Shown piece after piece: positions 1-10,064 of a DNA stretch of 64,000 bases. A model generated the notes under the pieces. That model ran no database searches and was not told the DNA's origin. It saw only the letters and a list, made by a program, of their open reading frames with translations. Numbering within the stretch: the first letter of the stretch is position 1; each line of letters starts with the position of its first letter. The translations under genes were made by a program, and so were the position numbers. Location of the stretch: NCBI GenBank assembly GCA_033064195.1, contig JARBJD010000046.1, positions 186,001-250,000 of the forward strand, in the 5' to 3' direction. The DNA comes from Blattamonas nauphoetae (Eukaryota; Preaxostyla; Oxymonadida).

Positions 1-1495
1 CCTCGTCTAAGCAGAAGACAAATATCATCATAAATAATAATGTATTCTCAAGCTATCATTGGTGGCCATCTCAACGAACATCCAACATCGATGTCGTCTT
101 GCTGCGATGGAGCAACAACCAGTGGGCGATCGTTCAATATTTATGTGCTGCATAATGTAACAAAGATGTCGGAACCAATTCTCTACACTGTCAGAGAAGA
201 ACGCAAGGACGCTGTGACCTATGAACGGAGTTTTAAACGAGAGCATCACGGAACTCAACAGTTAAGGCATTACTGTCTCGAGCATCTGTTCCGATGGATT
301 CTCTGCTCGGGTGAATGTGTGGAAACCAAGTGACAAAAATATGCTTGGTTTCTGACCATTGGATTGGCTTTGCGTGGCCCATAGACTGAATAATTCAGTC
401 AAAATGGCGATGGAGGATTGTGCATTTCTTAAGCAGACTCAAAATGACATAAGGCAGTTTTGTCACATGGTTAACACAAAACACAAGCAAGAATTCTCAT
501 CAAAAGCTCCCAAATTTGTTGAAACGAGATCGGTTTGGATTGCGCAGTTTACATTTGGGTAATAAAGAACATGAGACAATGCGAAGCGCTCCCAGAAGTT
601 CGGAATGGGGAATACCAATTACAAGACTTCATTCAACTGCATCGCGTGTGTTCACCACAATTTTTTGTAGTGTCTGTTTTCCCAATTCTTGTGTCGTTGT
701 TTCATCATTACAAATATCTGAAGTATCGTTTCCCACAGACAAACGGCGGATGGATTCCAGACATCAAGAAATTTGAAGATTGGATTTGGCACTACACATT
801 CGCAACTTAACTTGGATCCACTCCTGCATTCGCCCATTCACTGACAGAGAATTACTCAATCAGCAGGATGACTAACAAAATGAATCAATTCTATCTCAAA
901 TGCCTTCCAGACTCACGAGGGATGCTGCTCCAAGTTGGGCATCGGAAATTACAAATTTTACATCAGATTCTGATGACGATGAAGAAGACGAAGACTACCA
1001 GGAACCATCAGCAAATGTGCCTTCATCTGAACCAGAATTTGATACAAATGAATATTCAGGATCGCCCGTAGCAATTGTTTTAGCACAGCAAAAACTTAAT
1101 AAGGAATCTGCGCGGAGGATAAGAGCAAAAGAGGCAAAAGGAATTGTTTCTGAACAACACCAAAACGACTCTCTGAAAACTTTTCCAGGTTTTGTTGAAA
1201 ATCAGGAATATAGTGACTTTCTTTCAACTGTTGATTGGCTCTCTATCACGCAACTGCTCCAAATTTTGCGACATGGCCCTTCAGTCGAGGTACTGTACCT
1301 TTCAACATGGTTCATAAAAAACAGTGTTTGATTTTTGGGAAGCAGGCTCCAAAACAAACTTACCATGGGGAGTGTATGCAGAACTTGCATTAACTTTCCT
1401 CTACACACCCGCAACTGAAGCCTCTTGTGAAAGAGAAATCTCACGAATATGGAGACAGTATGGAGACAGTGGGTACAAACTTAAATGAGCTTCAA
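1..1495 (+). mobile_element. Decayed hAT-family DNA transposon (transposase relic)
   Basis: Three plus-strand reading frames carry pieces of an hAT transposase in the expected order. Around 160-330 is a segment like the RNase-H-fold start (DGATTSGRSFNIYVLHN). Around 365-530 is the CVAHRLNNSVKMAMEDC motif, matching the conserved C-x-x-H-x-x-N block of hAT proteins. Near 1340-1475 is the C-terminal dimerisation block with PATEASCEREISR. The frames are not continuous: the acidic piece at 900-1330 ends in a stop and the dimerisation block continues in another frame after it, and there are stops near 331 and 790. The element is therefore inactive. I cannot see terminal inverted repeats; the left end may lie outside the window. 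The assignment rests on the two motif blocks. Confidence 0.75.
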
Positions 1496-2539
1496 TTCAA
1501 GCTTTGATGACAGTATCAATCAGTTCAAAGGAAATTCCTAAAATTCTATCAATATTTTGGGTAATTCAACATAAATTCTTTAATTACACAATTACACTGA
1601 TCATTCTTGTATTATTTGTGTAGTAAAAACCATTTCACCGTGATTTCTGATCACCATCTTTCAAAAAAGTCGTTTAAGGAGGAGGCGGTTGCAATGGGTC
1701 GAGGCGGGCGGAATGGGAGGAGGCGGCGTTTCTTTTGCCATGCCAAGTGACATATTTTTCAAGCAGGCCGTTTTCCTTGCACCTTTTTCGACTTGACATG
1801 AAATTTCCCCTTCTTTGAAGTCGACCAGACACAAGAACCGAATGCCGGAGTGATATTTTGTGAATAGAGTGTAACACAGAACAATGAGAACACGATCTCG
1901 AAGTATACCTGTGTGGTCTGGCCTGACCAAGAGGAAATCACGCCGTTTCAAGGCCACCCACTGGCCACAAGATGTCTGAATATGGGTGAGGGTTTCTGGT
2001 TGATCAAGCACTCTTTGTATTTTTTTGATTTTTTCACGATAGCGATTTTCGACAATTATCATCTCAGTCATCTTTTCAATCATTATTCACGTTGTTCTGA
2101 TCTATTTTCAACAAATCAGAGTTCCCTCACTCAAACACTGATAATTGTGGTTTTTCATTTTGATTTTCACAATTTTTGTGGATGACATTCTGATGTTCGA
2201 TGACCGCGTAGAACTTTTTCTTATCACCCGCACTTCTCGAGATATCGGGACTTTTTGGCCGTTTGGCCAGTCGGTGACCAGTGGCCAGACCCATACTTGA
2301 CCTTAGCATTCACCAAAATCATCTCGTTTTTATCATTTTCGATCCGTCTCACCTGTTTTTGGTCACCTGACTCGTTTTTGAACACCAAATTGGCCGATCG
2401 AGAATTTAACTCCCGACCCATATTTTCAGTCAACACCAGACAGTTCGGACAGTATCTCGGCGAGGAGTAGAGATGGCTCGTTTTCCGAGCAGGCACACCC
2501 TCATATCATCATATCTGCTCATCCACAGAGAGGAGATGT
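1496..2539. other. Intergenic tract, no convincing gene
   Basis: Two minus-strand open stretches (about 1661-2083 and 2224-2496) have fairly ordinary protein composition, but I recognise no domain and find no splice signals that join them into a gene. Short blocks rich in tggccag occur near 1905-1970 and 2255-2295 and recur, inverted, near 4466-4510, so part of this tract belongs to the repeat system to its right. It may hold a decayed gene or element. Confidence 0.35.
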
Positions 2540-2544
2540 GATGT

Positions 2545-3110
2545 TGTCACCTCTATCATAGTGCTATCACAAAAGCGCCAAAATTCATTAAAGCGCCATA
2601 AATCGAGATTTTCCCAGAATCTGATGGATATAGTCCAACTAAGAAAAAAATCAAATTTAGAAAAAAATCTCCTACTACTCATTGAGAAAACCGCCTTGTA
2701 CTTGAAAAGTGTCACTTTTCATAATTCTTTTTGGAAATATCTCAACAACCAGTGAATCAATTGACATGAAATTATAACCTGACACTTTTTTTGATGATCC
2801 GAACATTTTTGAAAAGTTTTGGAAAAAAATAATGGGTATCTGGAAAAAAGTCGAAAAACCCATATTTTCTCGAAAACACTCACAGAGGCAAAATTGTTCA
2901 TCTTTTTTCATAAAAATCGTTTTTTGAGGTTTTTATGAATAGAATGCACTTTATTTGGTTCAAAACGGATAGTTGGTTGTGGAGAAATGACGTCGAAAAA
3001 TTCACCATTTTTGTGTGTGCATTTTACTGTTGAGGCTACCGGACCTAATAATGGGTCTTTGGCTCCAAAATTCCGGCGCTTTTGTGACAGCACTATCATC
3101 GTAGTGTCAA
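2545..3110. repeat. Palindromic (foldback) repeat E1
   Basis: The left end near 2551-2600 (tcatagtgctatcacaaaag followed by cgcc) returns as its reverse complement near 3055-3100 (cttttgtgacagcactatca). Between the ends there is AT-rich DNA without a long reading frame. A block with ccaactaagaaaaaaatcaa follows the left end at about 2634, and the same block recurs inside the two repeats to the right, so all three belong to one family. The structure suits a non-autonomous inverted-repeat element such as a MITE or foldback element. Confidence 0.5.
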
Positions 3111-4292
3111 AAATCCAAGAGAATCTATAATCCACGCTCTTATCGGTGTGGGACCATACTGGACCAACTAAGAAAAAAATAAAATTTTAGAATTATATCC
3201 CGGCGTGATTCCGAGAAAACCTCAAAATACCCCGTTTTGCCCAAGTAAAAAAAGTGTTTCGGCAATATCTTCACAACCTGTGAACCGATTTTGATGAATT
3301 TTTTTGTAGAATTGTTTGTTTAGAGAAATCACTTTATTGAAAAAAATTTCAACAAAAAATTATGGGTCTCTGGGACGATGTGAAAAAACGCTCTTTTTCG
3401 CCCACAAAAATTTCATGGGATTTTTTCTGATTGTTTTGAGTGTCTTTGATCGGTATATATACGAAAAAACACTTTTTCTTCGGTCGAAAACGGACGTCTG
3501 GTCGTGGAGAAATGACCCCAAAAAGGTTCAAAAAAGTGTGGATTTTCCTATAGGGCGATATGATAGTGGTGTCACCAAACCGTCCGGTGTCACCAATCCG
3601 GCCTTTTTTCTGTGAGGGACTATTTTGGTCAAACTAAGAAAAATATAAAATTTGAGAATTATACTCCCACCCGATCCCGAGAAAACCTCAAAATACGTTT
3701 AACGTTCCGAATACACACATTTTTTTCAACTTTTTGCCCTCATTTCTCCACAACCAGCCATCCGTTTTAAATCAAATAAAAGGCATTATCGTCGGATAGA
3801 TCTCGACAAAAGATGAACAAAAAATAAAAGGATTTTTTTCCTAAGAAAATTTTGTTGAGAAAAATATGGGTTTTTTCCGATCTTCCCAAATACCCAGAAT
3901 TTTTTCTCCACATTTTTTTCAAAATGTTCGTTTCACCGAAAAAACGTCTCTCTGAAAATTTTCGTCGAAATCGATTCGTTGGTTGTCGAGATATTGCCAA
4001 AACGATTTTTTTCATCGGGCAAAAGGGGGTATTTTGAGGTTTTCTCGGGATCGCGTGGGAGTATAATTCTTCAATTTCAGATTTTTCTTAGTTTGACCGA
4101 TATTGATTTTTCCAGAAAAAAGGCCGGATTGGTGACATGGGACATATTGGTGACACAACTATGAGGCACTCTCACATTTTTGTCGTCAAATAAATCTAAA
4201 ATTTTATTTTTTTCTTAGTTAGACCAATTGTTATTTATCCTTAACAGATCGTGGATTTTTGACATGGCGTGGATTATTGACACTACTATCAC
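3095..4292. repeat. Palindromic repeat E0, carrying E2 inside it
   Basis: The left arm at about 3095-3187 and the right arm at about 4197-4292 are imperfect reverse complements of each other. Both hold gtgtcaaaaatcca or gtgtcaataatcca, then aatccacg, then ccaactaagaaaaaaataaa (seen in the right arm as ttatttttttcttagttaga). No coding capacity is visible between the arms. A second palindrome (3569-4157) lies wholly inside, so this looks like an element with another inserted in it, or a palindrome that grew by repeated inversion. Confidence 0.55.
3569..4157. repeat. Palindromic repeat E2 with doubled terminal motif
   Basis: Arms of about 110 bp (3587-3696 and 4029-4137) are strongly matching reverse complements: both contain gtcaccaatccggcc, tcaaactaagaaaaat, gaattatactcccac and gatcccgagaaaacctcaaa. 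Just outside each arm the terminal motif is repeated once more (gtgtcaccaaaccgtcc at 3571; gacatattggtgacac at about 4141), so each end bears a tandem pair of roughly 17-bp units starting gtgtcaccaa. A third, direct copy of the inner part (gattccgagaaaacctcaaa) lies at about 3210-3230. No reading frame of note is present. Confidence 0.6.
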
Positions 4293-5101
4293 CCTCCAGA
4301 TTCGGAACAGACAATCGTCTCGTTTTTCACGTCAACGCACTCATGTTGTTCTTCATTTCAAAAGTAGCGGTCTCACATTGTTGTGAAGTATTTCAGAAAA
4401 AACGGGAGAATGTCAGCTGTTCATAAACTTGATCTGAGGATGACACAAACTTTTGTCCGTGACCGATTGCCAGTGGCCACGCCTTTTTGGCTGGCCACAC
4501 AGGTATTTCTCGAACTCACATTTTTTGAGCTTTCTTTTGGATCAGAACATTTTCAGAATCTCAATTGACACAACTGCCACTTGACTGAGATCGACCCATA
4601 ACAAGTTGACTTCGATCCCCCACCACACCTCGAAGTTCAGACTGCGTTTCTTCTTCATCCTTTCACATTTCACATTGAAATGCATTCGATATCTCTTTGC
4701 AAAAATGCCCGTTTGAGGGTTTTCCAATGGAGATCTCATGAGATGAGGGTCAGATCCTCTCTTCACGCTCCGATGAGCGCTGATACTGCCACCGCCCCAC
4801 CAACTGTGGTAACATCACAATTTAAGCGTCCTGAACTTAAAAAGAGGCAATCTGCTGTTTGTCATCCTCTTCTTCAAACTTATCCTTATCAACTGATTGT
4901 TTGTTTTCATCCGCAAATAATAGAATCGCCTTCTCCTCGGAGCATGTCCAGAACAAACCACCGACGACACTTCACATACTCTCTTTTCTTGTTTGCTTTA
5001 GCCTCACCAAACTTTTCATGCACATTTATCCTTTTCTTGATATTATTGAACTAATCTCTTTCTGTTTTTGTGTCTACTTAGCGGCCGCTATTGCTAACCT
5101 T
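4293..5101. other. Spacer upstream of the B56 gene
   Basis: No gene is recognised. A reading frame from an ATG at 4772 begins with a Ser/Thr/Ala-rich and then basic stretch that would suit a B56 N-terminus, and a T-rich tract ending in ctacttag just before 5085 could be a splice acceptor, but I could not join them in frame. The region could therefore hold a 5' exon or only 5' untranslated sequence. Confidence 0.4.
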
Positions 5102-7748
5102 ATGGATAAGATTAACATGCAACTGGTGAGTGATGTTGCCTCGAAGAAAAAAGACCAACTCTACGGTTCCTACCATAACATCGAATACACCTATCCAACA
5201 ATCCCTACGTTCCCTAAATTTTCAGGTAAATCCTTTCTTTTTTCTTTCTCTTTTTTCTACCCCTGACACTATCACACTGACTATTTTTCCTTCAGACACA
5301 CCTCAATCTGAACATGATTCTCTACTTGCACAGTACTTTGAGGCATGTTGTCTCCCTGTAAACTGGGCAGATACTGCAACAGAGGAACAAATTTTAGATC
5401 GTGAGAGAAAAGGAACACTTTTGGATTCAATTCTTGAATACCTCACAACACAACAATCTCTGCCCGAAGATCGCCCAACTCCCCTTTTCCCTCAGTCATT
5501 GTGGCATCTTGTGCGAAAATTTGTCGAGACAAACATTATTCGTGAGCTTCCACCAACCAATCCCATCGTCGCCGCTTCACTAGAATATGATGAGGATGAT
5601 CCAGTACTTGAACGTGCATGGCCACACTTACAACAATGTTACGAAATTTTCTTGTTATTTATTCTGTCTCCTGATGTCGACCCAAAGATCTCTCGCACTA
5701 CGACAGTTGATGTGAACCTTGTGACCTCCCTGTTTACTCTTTTTGCTTCCGACGACCCTCGTGAGCGCGACTATATCAAATCAACAATTCACCGTATTTA
5801 TGCACGATACGCTAGCCATCGTCCTCTTCTTCGCCGACTCATGTCTCAATCTGCTGAAAGCGTCGTCACAACAAATGACCGACTCAATGGTCTTCCAGAA
5901 GTGTTGAAGATTATGCTATCCATCATCGCTGGATTAACTGTGCCTATTAAACAAGAATATCAATCATTATTCCACCACACACTCCTCCAACTTCATACCC
6001 CGACCACCCTCCCTCTATTCCATAAACAACTCTCCCAAGCTGTCTGTCTCTATCTTACCAAAGATCCTACCCTGTTCATCCCTCTTGTATCATTCCTTCT
6101 CCGTACCTGGCCCAAAGTCCATTCAGCGAAAGAAACCCTTCTTCTTGACGAAATCAGTGATGCTATAGGCAGTGTTGGAGCTGCTGAACTTATCGCTATG
6201 GATGCTGTCCAACAGACTTCTCAATCTGCCCCTTCTTCACAGTCATCCACCCCCAAACCAACGGGATCTGGCCCAAGGCTTAAAGTCAGACATCCACTTC
6301 TAACCAAGCTCTTTGAGCAAATTTCCCTCTCTGCAACGTCGCTTCAGTTTCAAGTTGCCGAAAAAGCACTCACGTTATTTACACTTCAGCCTGTGATTGA
6401 TCTCATGACCGGACTCAAAATGGAGGTCTTCCCAATGCTATTCACAGCCCTTCATTCCAGCGCTCGCACACATTGGAACGGAAGTGTGCGAGATCTCTCC
6501 TTCTCCGTCCTGAAGTTGATGGACGAGACAGACTCCATCTTGTTTGCGGGCTGTGCCGGAAATAAGAAAGACACCCATAACAACAAAACCGCCCAGGAAG
6601 TCCGAAGAAAGTGGGAGCGAACGGAACTGGTAGCCAAAATGAACATCGAACACGCTCAGCAAGCAGCATTGAAAGTGAACGCAAACATGAAAGAGGAGGA
6701 TGCTCACGCAATCGAGGATGCGCAGCTGCTGTGGTGGGATGCAGAGCAGGACGATGTGAAGGATGTGATGCGCAACATCATCCAGAACTCCAACTTGTCT
6801 TCCTCACTCCAACAGACGATTCTGCACCACACAAAGAAGCTCAATCGAACACGGTCCAGCCACTCGCACAGTCCATCCCACGCCTTCATTTCCCCCCTCC
6901 CATCACCCTCACCCCCCAACGACAACCAGCCGTCCCCTCGTCTCCCTCACTACTCTCGACTATCCACAACTTCACCAACACCACACTCGGCGCTGATTGA
7001 AGACTTGTCAGACGGAGAGGAGATGCCCATCACAATCATGGTCAGGAAGTCCACAGGCCCAGCTCCTGCTCGCCGTGGTGTCCGAAGGAAGAGTCTGCTG
7101 CCTGTCGGTGTCGCAAAGGAAGCTATTCAGGAACTGCAGACATACCAACCAATCGACGGGGAGCTGGATACGCAGTTCTACAAAGTTGAGGAGAACGAGA
7201 AGGAGGAGACAGGACTGAAGAGTCCCGTGGGAGGCGAGGAGACAAAGCTGGAGACGGACCATCCACTGGGCGAGAAGAAAGGAAGCGGAATCACGAAAAG
7301 AAGGAGAGCAGCAGTCACTCCTTCAGGCAGCCCGAAAGCATCCTCGCAAGCATCTCCAAAAGAAGAGAAGAGGGAGCTCGAGAAGGACGACAAAAGCGAG
7401 AAACAAAAACGGCCCAAACCGTCGCCAGTTGAGAAGAAAGACGACGAACCGCAACTTCTCTGTCCGAGCCCCCTGAAGACCGTCACATACACACTCACCG
7501 ACTTCGAAGAGAAGAAGGAGGACGACAAGAAGGCTGAAGAAGAGAGCCACAAGTCCCTTCCGCGGAAGGGCTCCACTCTGCTCTCGCCTTCGCCGAAGGT
7601 GAAGACCATTCAGACTGTCGGACTCGTCAAGAGGAAGTCCACAACCACTCCCATCTCTTCTCCAAAACCAACTGGGGTCGTGAAGAAAAAGGAGGAGAAA
7701 TCAAGTCAAGTGAACCCGGAGGTACGGAAGGAGAAGAAAAAAACATAG
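5102..7748 (+). CDS. PP2A regulatory subunit B56 (B-prime)
   Basis: This is a B56-type regulatory subunit that gives protein phosphatase 2A its substrate choice and location. The helical-repeat core runs from about residue 50 to 480 and keeps family signatures: AWPHLQQCYEIFLLF, DDPRERDYIKSTIHRIYARY, SIIAGLTVPIKQEYQ, FQVAEKALTLF and THWN near the end. One 70-nt intron (5226-5295) removes a T-rich stretch; its removal gives a clean start at the ATG of 5102. After the core there is a long tail of roughly 300 residues, first Ser/Pro-rich and then Lys/Glu-rich with many SP sites, which the animal proteins lack at that length. It could carry phosphorylation or nuclear targeting signals (inference). 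An extra 5' exon cannot be excluded. Confidence 0.9.
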
Positions 7749-7923
7749 CTTAAACCATTCATTTTATTTGCCTTGTATGAAATCCAAATAGCTTCCACCA
7801 TTCTTAATTTATGATTTCGCACCTCATTCAGTCTTTGACATCGGAGACAGTATCACATAACCAACATTTGTCAAGATCAAGCCATGATAAAATACTCCTT
7901 CATCTGAATTCATACCTTCTTGA

Positions 7924-8223
7924 ATGGGCGGTGGAAACGGATGTAAATCTCAAAAATCCCGCGAACGGAATGCTGCCAAGGTGCAAACAGGTGGAAAAAG
8001 CCAATTGAAGCAAAACCAAGCAGCTCAAACAATCGTCTGTTCTGTTTGCAAGGTGTGCTGGCTTCCCTCAGAGATTACACACTTCTCTCTTCAAACTTCG
8101 TTATTTTCTTCTGCTTTTCAGCAAAGTTTTATGTGTACAACGAATGCTGCTCAACTTGAACAACACGCAACCTCGAAGCATCCGAAATCGACTCCGAAAG
8201 AGTGTTTCCCCGACAAATTGTAA
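7924..8223 (+). CDS. ZNF706/SERF-like small zinc-finger protein
   Basis: A 76-residue protein starting MGGGNGCKSQKSRERN, the hallmark of the ZNF706 / plant At2g23090 family: a basic 4F5-like N-terminal half followed by one C2H2 zinc finger. The finger reads C-x-x-C (VCSVCK), then CTTNAAQLEQHATSKHP, giving two Cys and two His ligands, and the protein ends CFPDKL as its homologues end CFPH. The finger is split by an intron at 8053-8121 (69 nt, gtgtgc...tttcag) that happens to be a multiple of three and free of stops, so the unspliced frame is also open; removal restores the family alignment exactly. The family binds zinc and has been linked to translation and protein-aggregation control; the role here is unknown. 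Confidence 0.88.
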   Translation: MGGGNGCKSQKSRERNAAKVQTGGKSQLKQNQAAQTIVCSVCKVCWLPSEITHFSLQTSLFSSAFQQSFMCTTNAAQLEQHATSKHPKSTPKECFPDKL

Positions 8224-8323
8224 CCATGCTTCATCATTTTCATCTCACAAGAAGGTTCTTTCACGATTATTACTGTTCTATGAACTCTTTCCAGCGGAAG
8301 ATACAGTTTTGTTGGCGAAGTGT

Positions 8324-9933
8324 TTATTCATCTTTTTTCATCTCTGATTCTTCTCTACCCTCATCACCTGGTGAAGATGTGTCAGGTTGCGGTGGAACAG
8401 CATCAGCTTGTGATGGTGCTGGTTGAGATGGTTGTGGATCCGTTTGGACTTCCGATTGTGCTTCTCTCTCATCATCTTCACGTTCCTTCTGTCGAGCTGC
8501 AATCCATTGTTTGGTGATCTTCTCAATATTCCCAACTTTCGCCTGTTGTTCCAGGATTGCGCCGATCAAAGCAAGATAATTGAAATCACGCAATTCTTGT
8601 TCTTCCTAAGGAAAATTGACAGATAAAGGAAAGAGACCTTCCATGCAGCCTTTTCCTCGCAATCTTTTTGGATATTAGCATCAACAATTCGTAATGCCCG
8701 TTGCATTGTGGGGAAATCCGTCTCATCGTTTGATAGCAATTTGTCAATCCATTGATAATCAATATCAATATCGAACAAATCAGAGAGAGACAGAAGATAG
8801 GGAACGAGAGATTGATCGATAGTATCCGGTGCTGTGGGCTTCAGAGATTCAGTAGTGTGGTTGTAAAAATTGCAGGTATCTGCGGGAAACACAGCGGGTG
8901 GAAGAGGCATAGTGTCATCTTCAGTTCCAGTGGGGGCCATTTTCATGCATCGTTCATATAATTCAGTGCGTTTTGACTCCATTCTGATTCTCGGTTTTTC
9001 GATGACAGCAATCAGGCTGAATTCCAGATTATCTCCCATATCGGCAATACGTTGCTGCACTCTCCTTAGTGTGATTTTGCACCATTCTGGAAGAGAAGAC
9101 TTGGGTTGTTGAGCTGCTTCTTGGTCAGACTTTGGTTGTTGGATTGGTTTGAGAAGGACAGGCATTGACTGCAGACCATCCATTTCATAGAGATTTCCAT
9201 GAGCTAGTGTATACGTGATGAAATGATAGGCATCAGCTCCTTTTCGTCGGCTTGGTTCTTCAGAGATCTGGAAAATTTTCTTTCTGTAGTAGGGGGGTGA
9301 TCTCAAAAAAAGAAAAGAAACCCTGTAAATGAATTGTGGGCATCACGAATGGGGGTGAATTGTTGGAGAGCAACACCTCGTTCCTGACGAAAAATGAGTG
9401 ATGGAATGTGATACAATTGGAGGAGCCCCTGCTGCAAAACCGGAGAGGTCATTGAGAGTCTCACCAATATCAATTGTTGTGCTCGTTCGGCTATTCAGAC
9501 ACAACGTAACAAGTGCGTGAGAGCAACAGGAGTTTGTTGCGAGTTGACGGGCAAAAAAGACGTTGGAAATGTATTCAGGATCTGTGGGAATGGCTCGATA
9601 TGTTCCAAAATCTTGGGGTTCAGTTGCTTGCGGTTGTGGTCGCGAATGATATCGTGTGTAGTTGAAGAGGAAAACAAAACCAAAAATTGTTCTTTACATA
9701 TGAGGCGATATTCATCTAAAATATCGAAAAAAAGATACCCCAGCTGTTCAAGTGATTCTTCCGTGAGTTCGACTAGTTCTTTGCACTCCGCATTTTTAAC
9801 TCCAAGTTTGTCCAGAAGGAGCGAGAAGATCGCTGTAGAGAAGAGTAAATTATTGGAATCAGATTAAGAAAATATCAATACCAGGATCTGATTCAATTGT
9901 CCCCCAATCTGCAGAGGGATCACTCGGAAACAT
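8324..9933 (-). CDS. UCHL5: Ubiquitin C-terminal hydrolase UCH37
   Basis: A cysteine protease that trims ubiquitin chains at the 26S proteasome (through RPN13) and, in animals, in INO80. I rebuilt six exons giving 462 residues. Introns are 9833-9881, 9627-9697, 9384-9414 (31 nt), 9284-9321 (38 nt) and 8606-8637 (32 nt). The N-terminus has WGTIESDPA, as in UCHL5. The active site is complete: Gln90 and Cys96 in RQLATNSCC, His174 in DAYHFITY and Asp189 in NLYEMDG; the 15-residue His-Asp spacing equals the human one. The C-terminal UCH37-like domain follows (EFSLIAVIEKPRI; then RDFNYLALIGAIL), and the tail is charged and Pro/Gln-rich. It starts 131 bp from the next gene, which is divergent. Confidence 0.9.
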
Positions 9934-10064
9934 TTTATTAGTTGCCTGGGAGAAGAAATGGTGGTCCAAGTTGAAAGTTTAACCATCGGGATGAGCATTC
10001 TCTCCTCCCTGGACATTGTTGGACCAAAACTCCTCAGCACCCAGGGCCAAAGCAAATCACATCA

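Noticed and set aside
1661-2496. Minus-strand open stretches as a gene
   Set aside because: No homology, no joining splice sites, and partial overlap with repeat blocks; left as a possibility only.
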